Source: CAVQNQ01 sp963714205 (GTDB lineage: Bacteria > Acidobacteriota > Terriglobia > Bryobacterales > Bryobacteraceae). Taken from it: a stretch of DNA of 64,000 bases. The stretch lies in the NCBI GenBank assembly GCA_963714205.1, contig CAVQNQ010000002.1, positions 1 to 64,000 on the forward strand, given 5' to 3'. A program made the translations under genes and the position numbers. This document shows positions 25,735 through 34,619 of the stretch, piece by piece. The notes under the pieces were generated by a model, which was not told where the DNA came from, did not search any database, and saw only the letters and a program-made list of their open reading frames with translations. How positions within the stretch are numbered: position 1 is the first letter of the stretch; every line of letters starts with the position of its first letter.

Positions 25735-26831
25735 TCTGGCTGGCCTTGCCCGCTCTGGCGGCGACCGCGTACTACCTGCTGGCCCTGGTGGCGGCCGCGC
25801 GATGGAAGCAGCCCGCGCCGCCGCGCACTTCGGGGGGCCCGCCGGTCTCGATCCTGAAACCGCTGCATGGCCGCGACCCGCGCCTCTGGGAGGCCCTTCT
25901 TTCGCACGCGAGGCAGGATTACCCGGAATTCGAAATCCTGTTCGGTGTCACCGATCCGAACGATCCGGCTCTGGCCGACGTCCGGCGCCTGCGCGCCGAA
26001 TTCCCCGCCCTCCATATGGAGATCCTGGTGGTCTCGACCGACGCTCCCAATGCCAAAGCCGGGGTGCTCGCGGCCCTGGCCCGCCAAGCACGCTACCCGG
26101 TGCTGCTGGTCAACGACAGCGATATCACAGTCGATCCCGTATACCTGGAGGCCGTCACCGCCCCGCTCGAAGAGCCTCGCGTGGGCCTGGTCACGTGTCT
26201 CTACCGCGCCGAGGCGGATTCGCCGGCCGCGCGTCTGGAAGCCCTGGGCATCGCCACCGAATTCGCCCCCAGCGTGCTGGTGGCGCGCCTGCTGGGAGTG
26301 GCCGAATTCGCGCTGGGATCCACCATGGCGTTCCGCGCGGATTTGCTGCGCAAAATCGGCGGTTTTGAGGCCATCGAGGACTATATCGCCGACGACTATC
26401 AGCTGGGGCTGCGCATCAGCCGGCTGGGCTACCGCATCCGCTTCGCGCCGGTTGTGGTGGCCACGGACCTGGGTGGCGGGTCGTGGGGCGAGGTCTGGCG
26501 GCACCAGTTGCGATGGTCGCGCACCATACGGGTCTCAAGGCCGGGCGGCTACTACGGCTACGTGGTAACGCACGCCACTTTGTGGGCGCTGGTGGCGTTT
26601 GCGGCGGGGCAATGGTGGGCCGGGTGCCTGGCGCTGGCCGTGCGGATCGCCGCCGGAGTGGCGGTTGGCGCGGGCATATTGGGCGACCGCCGCGCGGCCC
26701 GCAGCTTCTGGCTCATTCCTCTCCGCGACCTGTTTGGATTCGCCGTCTGGCTGGCCGGCTCGTTCGGGAACCGCGTCGCCTGGCGCGACCAAACGCTGAA
26801 CCTGCGCGCGGACGGCCGAATCGAACCTTAA
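25731..26831 (+). CDS. hpnI: Hopanoid glycosyltransferase HpnI (ceramide-glucosyltransferase-like)
   Basis: 366 residues from a GTG. An N-terminal helix precedes a GT21/GT2 domain starting PPVSILKPLHGRDPRL, the HpnI/ceramide glucosyltransferase hallmark. The D1-D2-D3 set is visible: DPNDP, NDSDI, IADDYQLG, followed by HQLRWSRTIR (QxxRW type). Two or three C-terminal helices follow. HpnI adds N-acetylglucosamine to bacteriohopanetetrol, upstream of HpnK and HpnJ. Its stop codon shares the palindrome TTAA with the stop of the convergent corrinoid activator gene, so the two genes overlap end to end. Confidence 0.88.
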   Translation: MIWLALPALAATAYYLLALVAAARWKQPAPPRTSGGPPVSILKPLHGRDPRLWEALLSHARQDYPEFEILFGVTDPNDPALADVRRLRAEFPALHMEILVVSTDAPNAKAGVLAALARQARYPVLLVNDSDITVDPVYLEAVTAPLEEPRVGLVTCLYRAEADSPAARLEALGIATEFAPSVLVARLLGVAEFALGSTMAFRADLLRKIGGFEAIEDYIADDYQLGLRISRLGYRIRFAPVVVATDLGGGSWGEVWRHQLRWSRTIRVSRPGGYYGYVVTHATLWALVAFAAGQWWAGCLALAVRIAAGVAVGAGILGDRRAARSFWLIPLRDLFGFAVWLAGSFGNRVAWRDQTLNLRADGRIEP

Positions 26832-28462
26832 CCGAGATCGAGCGACTCGGGGCTGGTATGGGGGAGGAAACTGGCGGCCACGAATTCGTCCATGTATCCG
26901 GAGAGATCGGCGAGATCCACGTAGGTGATGCGGGCGACATAACGGTGCATCTCGGCGAAGAACTCACGCGATAACAGTCCGAGAGCGGCGCCTTCGAGCG
27001 AGCCGTTGTCCACGTATCCGTAACGGCCCAGCGGCATTCCGGGCAGCAGCCCGATTCCCAGCGCCGCCGGGAGGTTGAGGAAGCGGCCGAAGTTACCGGA
27101 GACGATTACCCGGTCGATGGCAGGCGCGCCGGCTCCGAGAGATCCAACCAGGGAGCGGATGCCGGCGAAGACCGCCGCCTTGGCGCGAATCAGGCCGGCC
27201 AAATCCCGCTCCCAGAGAGCGATTTTCCCGTCCGCCGAGAGCGCGATCGCGGGCCCCCATTTTCCCTCCGCACGGAACCGAGCGGGCACCCGGCTCGTCA
27301 GCCGGCCGCCGCGGTCGATCCACCCGGCGCGAAACAACTCGTCCGCCAGGGCGATCAGCCCGGAGCCGCATATGCCTCGAACCCGGCCGCCGCCGATGGC
27401 GGAGAGTTGCAGCGCGCCCGTCCCGGCATCGATCGCCGCGCCATCCACGGCGCCGCGCTCGGCGCGCATTCCGCAGCGGATGCCAGCGCCTTCGAATGCC
27501 GGTCCCGCGCTGCATGCGCAGGCCAGCGCAAACTCGGCGCCGCCGAAGAGAATTTCGCCGTTGGTGCCCAGATCGACATAGAGCGCGGTGCCGCCGGACC
27601 GCGAAAAGCCGGAGCGCACAGCGCCCGCCACGATGTCGCCGCCCACCCACCCGCCGGCGGCTGGAGCGGTGAACACAAACGAACCCTCGCCTCCGGGCCA
27701 ACCCAATTCGGAAGCGTTGGCGGGAGGAAAGGTCAGCGCGGCCGGCGCGGAAGGCACGCGGCGAATTCCCGAAGGATCCGCGCCAAGCAACAGGTGGACC
27801 ATCGCCAGGTTGCCGGCCACGGCGTATCCGCGGATGCGCGACGTATCGGCCTGCCCGGCTTGCGCGGCTTCGGCCACCATCGAAGCTACCGCGCCGCGGA
27901 TCGAGGCCGCCAATTCTCCGCCCAAACCTCTCTCGGCCGCGACGATCCGGGAAATGACGTCGGCACCCCTCGAGATCTGAGGGTTGTAAGCGCCCGCCTC
28001 GCCGACGATGACACCATCGGAAAGCCGGATCAACAGCAGCCGCAGGGTCGTAGTGCCGATGTCGATGGCGGCGCCCAGTTCGCCTTCTTCGCCGGAACCG
28101 GCGAGCGCGTTGAGATCGAGGGGCCACGGCGCCCAGGCCTCCAGCGGCGCGACCCCGGCATAGCGGTCGCGCGAGATCAGCTTGGGGAGTTGTGCCTCCA
28201 CCACCGGCAAAATCGTGAGCGGGCCATCGACTGGCGTGAGGCAGGCCAGCGCGTGCGCATAGCCCGATTCCCGGTGGAGCACGCGATACTCGGGAACTTG
28301 TCCTTCGACGACACGCACCAGGCACCGGCCGCAGGCGCCCCGGCCGCCGCACTCGGCGCGCAGAGGCTCGCCGGCAAGCTGCGCCGCCTGCAAGATGGTG
28401 GTTCCGCCGGCGACCTGGGCCGATCTTCCGGATGGAGAGAACCGGACCGGATGAAGACTCAT
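26828..28462 (-). CDS. Reductive activator of corrinoid protein (RACE, DUF4445) with 2Fe-2S domain
   Basis: 544 residues. The N-terminal plant-type ferredoxin domain (about 1-80) has the cysteine pattern ECGGRGACGRC plus a distant Cys (ALACLTP). An ASKHA-type ATPase domain follows (AAIDIGTTTLRLLLIRL near 130, LYVDLGTNGEI near 300, GNFGRFLNLP). Such proteins use ATP to drive electron transfer that restores Co(I) in corrinoid iron-sulfur proteins inactivated to Co(II). It is the last gene of the CODH/ACS operon, 3 nt after acsC, whose product is the expected client. The fit of family and context is strong. Confidence 0.9.
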   Translation of the reverse strand: MSLHPVRFSPSGRSAQVAGGTTILQAAQLAGEPLRAECGGRGACGRCLVRVVEGQVPEYRVLHRESGYAHALACLTPVDGPLTILPVVEAQLPKLISRDRYAGVAPLEAWAPWPLDLNALAGSGEEGELGAAIDIGTTTLRLLLIRLSDGVIVGEAGAYNPQISRGADVISRIVAAERGLGGELAASIRGAVASMVAEAAQAGQADTSRIRGYAVAGNLAMVHLLLGADPSGIRRVPSAPAALTFPPANASELGWPGGEGSFVFTAPAAGGWVGGDIVAGAVRSGFSRSGGTALYVDLGTNGEILFGGAEFALACACSAGPAFEGAGIRCGMRAERGAVDGAAIDAGTGALQLSAIGGGRVRGICGSGLIALADELFRAGWIDRGGRLTSRVPARFRAEGKWGPAIALSADGKIALWERDLAGLIRAKAAVFAGIRSLVGSLGAGAPAIDRVIVSGNFGRFLNLPAALGIGLLPGMPLGRYGYVDNGSLEGAALGLLSREFFAEMHRYVARITYVDLADLSGYMDEFVAASFLPHTSPESLDLG

Positions 28463-28465
28463 GGC

Positions 28466-29800
28466 CTACCCGGCGCGCAGTGGCTCCCAGACATCCCGGA
28501 AGAACGGCGCTATGTCGGAGGCTTCCTGCGGACCCACGATGACGCGCCAGCCGTCTCCCATGGCATCCTCCAACTCGCCCGAAATGGCGGACGCGTAGCC
28601 CGGGATGATCAACATGCGGTGGGAGACCCGTTCGACCGCGCCCATCTGCCGGAGAGATTTCGCCACCCGGTCGCCCGAGAGTTTCCCGGCGGACCACGCG
28701 GTCAGCACGCTCAGCCCTTCGGCATCGACCACCGCCAGATGAGTGGCCACCCCCGCTGCCTCCACTTCGGTCGAGACGATGAAGTAGGTCAGCGAGAAGT
28801 TCGTGGTCATGATCAATGGCGAGCGGCTGTCCGGTTCGCCGATGGGATAGACGCCGGGCGCCATCTGCAAGGGCTTCTGCGGATCGGTGTAGATGTTCTG
28901 ACGTAGGGTCCAGAGCGGCAGCCAGGTTTCGCCGCCGTGATCCTCGATGGCCAGCACCGAGGCGAACTTGGTGATCCCCAGGACGGTCTTCTCGAACTCT
29001 CCGCCGCCTGCCCGCAGAAAGACCGGGTGACCCAGACCGGGGTGAACACGGTCCAGCGCGCCTCTGCGTATCGCCGACAGGCTATGGTGCAGGGACCGTA
29101 AATCCGCGCCGGGAGGCTCGAGCAGAATATCGGCTACGCCCGCGCGGGCAGTCTCGACCGCCGCGGTGGCGAGCCCCACCAGGTCCGCGCCGGAGACGAC
29201 CAGGGGCACGCCCAGCCGCGCGGCCAATAGAGCGTAGGCCGCCGGCGCGCCGCCCGCCGGCGGGACGATCAGCGGACGCTGGTCCTTGATTGGCTCGGCT
29301 ATCGCGGCGGCGCCTTCCGGAGTTGCCGCCAGCACAGCCACCGGGAGACCACGCCCGGCGGCCGCCGCGGCAGCCTCGGGAGCGCCAGGGGCTTCCAGAA
29401 TCGCCACGCCATCGATCTGGAAAGTTTCTCCCGCGCGCACGATGCGCACTCCGCGCCACTCGTCCAGCAGCGCGGCGCACCCGGCCGCGGAGAATCCGCG
29501 CGCATCCAGCACGCGGAACAACGCGGGCCGCCGCACGAACGTCTTCTCGTGGCGGAAGAAGACCGTTTCCTCGCCCACGGTGACGGCGCGCTCGCCCCGG
29601 CCGATGGTCACGCCGCGGATGGGAGGCGCCGAGGCCGCGCCCAAGGCCGCACGCGCTTCGGGGGACGCATCCGGACATTTCTCCAGCGATTCACGCCCCG
29701 CCGCCAACTTCATGGCGAACGCCAGGCATGTCGGATAGCCGCACTTCCGGCAGTTGGTGTTGGGAAGCAGCTTGAAGATTTGCAGCCCGGTTAGCGGCAT
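28466..29800 (-). CDS. acsC: Corrinoid iron-sulfur protein large (gamma) subunit
   Basis: 444 residues. The N-terminal 4Fe-4S motif is intact: CRKCGYPTCLAFAMKLAAG with a fourth Cys at EKCPD. A TIM-barrel domain (about 100-310) and a C-terminal cobalamin-binding domain follow (TNFSLTYFIV, then AWSAGKLSG). With AcsD it forms the CoFeSP that carries the methyl group to acetyl-CoA synthase, or from it in the reverse direction. The start is the ATG overlapping the acsD stop by 10 nt. A longer in-frame extension upstream has no family support. Confidence 0.93.
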   Translation of the reverse strand: MPLTGLQIFKLLPNTNCRKCGYPTCLAFAMKLAAGRESLEKCPDASPEARAALGAASAPPIRGVTIGRGERAVTVGEETVFFRHEKTFVRRPALFRVLDARGFSAAGCAALLDEWRGVRIVRAGETFQIDGVAILEAPGAPEAAAAAAGRGLPVAVLAATPEGAAAIAEPIKDQRPLIVPPAGGAPAAYALLAARLGVPLVVSGADLVGLATAAVETARAGVADILLEPPGADLRSLHHSLSAIRRGALDRVHPGLGHPVFLRAGGGEFEKTVLGITKFASVLAIEDHGGETWLPLWTLRQNIYTDPQKPLQMAPGVYPIGEPDSRSPLIMTTNFSLTYFIVSTEVEAAGVATHLAVVDAEGLSVLTAWSAGKLSGDRVAKSLRQMGAVERVSHRMLIIPGYASAISGELEDAMGDGWRVIVGPQEASDIAPFFRDVWEPLRAG

Positions 29801-30762
29801 GAGTCGCCTCCTCGCGCGGCGCCGAACCAGCAGTCCATCTGCGCTCGCAGCCGCGCCAGCGTCTCGGGATGGCGCAGCACCAGGACCTCCGCGCCGGCCT
29901 CGATCAGCGCCAGCGCGGTGGCCAATTCCCAATGGATTCCGCGCTGCCGTTCATCGCCCCACAACGGCTCCTGGCGGCCGGGGACTTTGGCCTCTTTGGC
30001 TTTCCAGGCTTCCTCGCCCGCCAGGCAGATCATGGGAGAGTTCAGCATGGGATCGCCGCCCAGCGCCGCCAGCCGAATGCGTTCCATCACCGAGTAGGTG
30101 TACTCGAGCCCATACCCGAGCCCGCCGGTCAGGGGATCGATCAGCGTCCGGTTCATATCCACGCTGGCATCCGACAAAAGAATGTTGAGCTGCTTGGCGA
30201 TGTTCATATCGATGGGGCTCTCGGCCACCAGGATGTGCCCGTACGCTATCGTCACGGCGGCCAGCGTCCGGTACTCTTCCTGGCAGGCCGAGTGAAGCGC
30301 CAGTCCCTCCCCCTTGCCCTCTTCCGCCGCGCGCGCGAGCACCTCGTTCTGCCGCGGGCCGGCGCCGGGACCTTTGACGATCAGCGGGACGCCCACGGCA
30401 TCGAGAACCGCACGCACGTCCGCCGCGGCTTCCACGGGAGTTCGATTGCCGCGGTCGGGATGCGTGCCCATGAGGTGCAGCATCACCAGGTCGGCGCCGA
30501 ACTGGCGCACGGCGCGCTCGGCCGCCATCGCGGGCATTCCCAGCGTGCCATCCCATGGTTCCCGTACTGCCGGCGCCCAGCGCGCAGGATCCACGTCGGT
30601 GATCTCCAGCGCCAAAGCGGGGCGGTGCGGAAAGGCCGCTTCGAAGCTGTGCAACGGCAGGCCGTTGCCGCCGCCAACGGTGACCGGCTTGCGGCTGCCC
30701 GCGCCGAGAGTCACCGTGCGGATTGCGCCGGCCCATTTCTTCGGTTTGAGATCCAAACTCAT
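29791..30762 (-). CDS. acsD: Corrinoid iron-sulfur protein small (delta) subunit
   Basis: 323 residues, a TIM-barrel family protein. Recognisable family phrases are TVTLGAGSRKPVTVGG near the start, LHLMGTHPD, LIVKGPG, DMNIAKQLNILL and DPLTGGLGYGLEYTYSVMERIRL. It pairs with AcsC to form the corrinoid iron-sulfur protein that shuttles the methyl group of the Wood-Ljungdahl pathway. It lies 10 nt after acsB and overlaps acsC. Length matches AcsD/CdhD homologues, and no key region is missing. Confidence 0.94.
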   Translation of the reverse strand: MSLDLKPKKWAGAIRTVTLGAGSRKPVTVGGGNGLPLHSFEAAFPHRPALALEITDVDPARWAPAVREPWDGTLGMPAMAAERAVRQFGADLVMLHLMGTHPDRGNRTPVEAAADVRAVLDAVGVPLIVKGPGAGPRQNEVLARAAEEGKGEGLALHSACQEEYRTLAAVTIAYGHILVAESPIDMNIAKQLNILLSDASVDMNRTLIDPLTGGLGYGLEYTYSVMERIRLAALGGDPMLNSPMICLAGEEAWKAKEAKVPGRQEPLWGDERQRGIHWELATALALIEAGAEVLVLRHPETLARLRAQMDCWFGAARGGDSCR

Positions 30763-30772
30763 CCTCGATCCC

Positions 30773-32962
30773 TCAGATCATCTCCCCCATTTCCAGCGCG
30801 GGGTGTTCCACCGCGGCCAGGTGCTCGATCAGGGGCTCCAGCTCGGTGCAGATGCTCTCGTCGGCGATCTTGTCGAACAGCCCCGGCTTGCCGGTCTCTT
30901 CGCAGCGCTGGCGCAGCTTGTCTCCCAACCGCTGCTTGACGCGGGAGGTCGTCCACACCAGGCGGGCCAGCCCGCCGTCGCCGCTGATGAATTTCCGCGA
31001 CAGGATGTAGAGCGTGCCGATGCCGATGAACCCGGGGGTCTGCTGTCCGCCGCCGGTCATCTCCGCCAGCGAGGAGAACGTCATGCCGACGGGGGTCTGC
31101 CCTGCATAATCGCGATCGACGATCATGATCCCGCCCGTCCCCGGCAGCACGCAGGCGATGCACTCGAAGCACCCGCACGAGGTCATGGGGTCGTTGATCA
31201 TCGAATAGGCCGAAAAGCGTTCGAACGCGCCGTTGGAGGCGTTGCGGATGAAATCGTTGATGCCCTTCCATTGGCCCAGCGCCGGATCGATGGTGTCGCC
31301 TTTGCGCACGGGAAGGTTGCCGCCGAGAGGGTTGATTTCGTAGGCGGCTTTCCCGTCCAGCCAGTTGTAGGCGCCGCACAGCCCCAGCCGCTCCGGCGTG
31401 ATGATGCAGACGTGGTTCGGCGCGTAGCTCTGGCACAGCGCGCAGGAATAAAAGATGTCCACGCTCTCGTCGGTGAGCGCGCCCATGCGCTCGTCGCGCT
31501 GCCGGTATGCGGCGGCCGCCGCGGGGTAGAGGCGCTCCACGTCTTCGGAGTTGGTGAACAGGGTAACCTGCACCTTATCCACGATGGCCGGAAAATCGTT
31601 GCGCAGCTTGTGCAGCAGAACGGTGCCCAGGTGCTCGATGCGGAACCCGGCGTCGCGCGCTTTCTTCGAAATGCGCAGCCACACCGTGTCGCGCTGGCCA
31701 AGGTGCATCACGCCCATGGGCTCGGAGAGGAATGAGTGGATGTGCCGCTCGAGGATGGATTCGAATTCCGGCTGCAATTTGCGGCCGGCCGCTTCCACGA
31801 AAATTCCCAGCGGCAGCCGCGCGCCTTCCGGGACATCCGCGATCTCCGGCCCAACCACGCGGATCAGCCCATCCTGCACCTGGTCCATGGGGCGGCTGGT
31901 CAGGTATTCGAACGAGCGCGTGTACTTGCCGCCGAACTCCACGGCCACCTCTTCCTTGCGGACCCGCTCTCCTTCGAAGGCCGGGCCGTGCCGCACCGGG
32001 ATGGGGATCTCTACGGTTCGGATCTTAACCCCGCGCACTTCCACCGCGCGCGCCGGCATGTCGCCATGGGCCACGTTAGCGACCACGTGTTCGTAGGTGC
32101 AGATGCCGCTCGGCAGGATCTCCGGGATATCGGTGTCGGCGATCACCGGGAAGCCGAAGTTGATGGCGCCCGCGGCGGTGGCGAACTTCTCGTCGTCCAA
32201 CTCGCCCAGGGCCAGCACGAAGGCGAATACACGCCGCTGGTTGTAGAGCAGAATCTCGCGGCTCTCCTTGAGGCTGCCGGGCCGCAGCCCTCCGAACGTA
32301 AACGCGGCGCGGCAGGCGAACCCCAAGGCATGCACGATGGAAGACGTGTCGGGCCCGTACGGAACAAGGAATGTCTCCCAGCTCATCTCTACTCCGCGCC
32401 GATGGAGCTGAGCAGCCATGGTCTCGCCACGGCAGGCGCCTCCCATAAAGACCAGGATGTTGCGCTCTTGCAGATCGCGGGCCAGGCGCTCGGCCGTCTC
32501 GTCATCCGGCAGCGCGCCGACGCAGGCCGCGAAGCCCGGCATGCGGCCATCCACGAGCTTGATGCCCTGCTCCCGGAGAATGCTGTCGGGCGTAGGACCT
32601 AGCCAGAAATCACCGGCCAGCGGCGTCCCGCAAAGCGGCTTGAGGGCCTCCACCGCTTCCTGAGCGACCAGCGTCGCGGCGCCGGCATCCAGCGCGGCGC
32701 CCAGGTAAGGCAGCCAGAGCCGCTCGGTGGGCTCGGCCGGGAGCCAGGCACGCGCCGCCTCGACGGCCTCTTCCAGGTCGCCCAATCTCTCGACGCGTTT
32801 CCCCGTCAGCGCCAGTATGGTGGGAAGGGCATAAGCCGTGCTGGGAAAGCCAATGGCTCGATCGCGCCCATGGCGGTCCATGGCTTCCGCCAACCTGCTC
32901 TCCGCCCGTTCGACGCACACATGAGCGCCGCGGATAGCCGCACCTGCAATGATCTTGGACAC
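30773..32962 (-). CDS. acsB: Acetyl-CoA synthase (CODH/ACS beta subunit)
   Basis: 729 residues, the full three-domain bacterial length, including the N-terminal CODH-binding domain that the archaeal CdhC lacks. All A-cluster ligands are visible: CALC near residue 505, HVC and LCGAY about 10 and 20 residues later for the 4Fe-4S cluster, and TSCGCFEC near 595 with the Cys-Gly-Cys that binds the distal nickel. It joins CO, a methyl group from CoFeSP and CoA, or does the reverse. Shine-Dalgarno GGAG precedes the ATG. Being bacterial-type and full-length, it should form the alpha2beta2 complex with CooS. Confidence 0.95.
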   Translation of the reverse strand: MSKIIAGAAIRGAHVCVERAESRLAEAMDRHGRDRAIGFPSTAYALPTILALTGKRVERLGDLEEAVEAARAWLPAEPTERLWLPYLGAALDAGAATLVAQEAVEALKPLCGTPLAGDFWLGPTPDSILREQGIKLVDGRMPGFAACVGALPDDETAERLARDLQERNILVFMGGACRGETMAAQLHRRGVEMSWETFLVPYGPDTSSIVHALGFACRAAFTFGGLRPGSLKESREILLYNQRRVFAFVLALGELDDEKFATAAGAINFGFPVIADTDIPEILPSGICTYEHVVANVAHGDMPARAVEVRGVKIRTVEIPIPVRHGPAFEGERVRKEEVAVEFGGKYTRSFEYLTSRPMDQVQDGLIRVVGPEIADVPEGARLPLGIFVEAAGRKLQPEFESILERHIHSFLSEPMGVMHLGQRDTVWLRISKKARDAGFRIEHLGTVLLHKLRNDFPAIVDKVQVTLFTNSEDVERLYPAAAAAYRQRDERMGALTDESVDIFYSCALCQSYAPNHVCIITPERLGLCGAYNWLDGKAAYEINPLGGNLPVRKGDTIDPALGQWKGINDFIRNASNGAFERFSAYSMINDPMTSCGCFECIACVLPGTGGIMIVDRDYAGQTPVGMTFSSLAEMTGGGQQTPGFIGIGTLYILSRKFISGDGGLARLVWTTSRVKQRLGDKLRQRCEETGKPGLFDKIADESICTELEPLIEHLAAVEHPALEMGEMI

Positions 32963-32965
32963 TCC

Positions 32966-34618
32966 TTAAATCACTCCTTGATTCAGACCCACGCTCCACG
33001 CTTCCCGGTAGCGGCGATAGAAGCTCCCGGCATCGGAGATGTCCCCGTACAAAAGCGCTCCCGCTAGCCGGTCTCCACAAAAGACAAGCTTGCGGTAGAC
33101 GCCGTCGCTATTGGCCAGCACCTGTTCGGAAGCTCCTTCCAGGCGTTCGGGACGCACTTCGCCGATGGAGACAACGGAAACGCCGAAGAACCGCGAGGCG
33201 TTCATGCGCAACGCCCCGCCCGAGGGGCGCTCCACACCGACCGCCGCACAACCCGCCGCACGGCCCATCTCGTAGGCTACCGGCCAGACGCCGCTCACCG
33301 ATGCGCGGCCGGTGATCGGGTCGGGCGCCTCGGCGCAATCTCCTGCCGCAAAAATTCCCGGCACGCTGGTGCGGCCGCACAGATCCACTGCAATGCCGCG
33401 CCCGATGCGGACCCCGCTGCCGCGCAACCACTCGACATTCGGCGCAATCCCCTTGGCCACCACAACCAAGTCCGCGCCGATCCGGCTGCCGTCGTCGAGC
33501 AGCACGTTTTCCACATGACCGGCGCCGGCGATCTCGATGGCGTCGCGCCCCGTCCGGATATCGAGCAGGCGGCTGCCGAACAGCTCCGCCACGCGGCGCG
33601 CCGCTTCGGCGTCCACCATCTGCGAGAGCAGGCGCGGCGAAGCAGCCACCACGGTCACCTTCATGCCGCGTGCCAGGAACGCCTCGCAGACCTGCAATCC
33701 TACATTACCGCCGCCCAAAACCACGGCGCGGCGGCCCGGCCCGGCGAGCCGCGAGATCTCTTCCAGGTCTTCGAGATCGCGCAGGGGGTAAACCTCGGGA
33801 AGATGCGCTCCGGGAATGGCGATTTTGGCGCCCCGGGCTCCGGTGGCGACAATCAGGGCGTCGAAGGCCAGCTCGGTGTCATCGTCGAGAACCACGGGCC
33901 CCCGGTCCGATTTCAGCCGGGCCGCCTTCCGGCCGGGCCGGGCCCAGACACCCAGCTTTTCAAGATACCCGCGCGCGCGCCAGTCGATCCGCGAGGGTTC
34001 GATCGCTCCCGCAAGCACATAGGAGAGCAATGGCCGCGAGTATTGGGGATTCGCGTCAGCCGTCACGAGCGTGATGGAACAATCCGGGGCGTGTTCGCGG
34101 GCCGCCTCGCAGGCGGCGATCCCGGCGGCCGAGGATCCAATCACCACCACCCGGCCGCTGAATCCGCTGCGCGCCTCCTGGCCGCCGGCGGCTCCCGCGG
34201 CGAGCGCGCCCGTCGGGCAGGCCGTAACGCACGCCGGGACGTTCCGGCCCTCGCAGACATCGCAGCGCACCACGCGGTCACGGGCCGCATCGGGGCGCAC
34301 GCCGGACGGGCACACCATCAGGCACATGAAACAGCCCACGCAGCGGCTATCGTCGAGGACCACGCGGCCGGTGAAAGGATCGCGTTCGAGAGCGCCGCTC
34401 TTGCAGGCAAAGACGCACAGCGGTTCCCCGCACTGCTGGCAGCGCAGAGCTTCCAAGCCAGTCTCCGCCGAGCTCATGGCGACGCGCCGCCGCGCCGGCA
34501 GCGGCTCCGCCACGGCCGCCTCCAGCAGTTCGCTCGCGGAATGGGCCAACGAACACGCCAGCTCGCAGCTCAGGCAGGCCAGGCAGCGGTCGCGATTAAA
34601 GGTAAGGGTGCGCCGCAC
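32966..34618 (-). CDS. CooF-like 4Fe-4S ferredoxin fused to FAD/NAD(P)H oxidoreductase
   Basis: 550 residues from a GTG preceded by GGAGGAGTGAC. Residues 1-150 hold four cysteine groups typical of CooF/HycB electron-transfer proteins (CLACLSCELAC, CQQCGEPLC, CVGCFMCLMVC, CDVCEGRNVPAC). From about 170 a pyridine-nucleotide-disulfide oxidoreductase begins, with FAD motif VVVIGSSAAGIAACE and NAD motif AVVLGGGNVGLQV, ending in the FAD-binding FAAGDCAEA. In most CODH operons CooF and FNOR are separate genes; here one chain could take electrons from CooS to NAD(P)+, or back. One nt after cooS and 3 nt before acsB. Confidence 0.9.
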   Translation of the reverse strand: MRRTLTFNRDRCLACLSCELACSLAHSASELLEAAVAEPLPARRRVAMSSAETGLEALRCQQCGEPLCVFACKSGALERDPFTGRVVLDDSRCVGCFMCLMVCPSGVRPDAARDRVVRCDVCEGRNVPACVTACPTGALAAGAAGGQEARSGFSGRVVVIGSSAAGIAACEAAREHAPDCSITLVTADANPQYSRPLLSYVLAGAIEPSRIDWRARGYLEKLGVWARPGRKAARLKSDRGPVVLDDDTELAFDALIVATGARGAKIAIPGAHLPEVYPLRDLEDLEEISRLAGPGRRAVVLGGGNVGLQVCEAFLARGMKVTVVAASPRLLSQMVDAEAARRVAELFGSRLLDIRTGRDAIEIAGAGHVENVLLDDGSRIGADLVVVAKGIAPNVEWLRGSGVRIGRGIAVDLCGRTSVPGIFAAGDCAEAPDPITGRASVSGVWPVAYEMGRAAGCAAVGVERPSGGALRMNASRFFGVSVVSIGEVRPERLEGASEQVLANSDGVYRKLVFCGDRLAGALLYGDISDAGSFYRRYREAWSVGLNQGVI

Positions 34619-34619
34619 G

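Noticed and set aside
27407..28906. Plus-strand ORF across the activator and acsC genes
   Set aside because: It crosses two real genes on the other strand and has no recognisable protein features.
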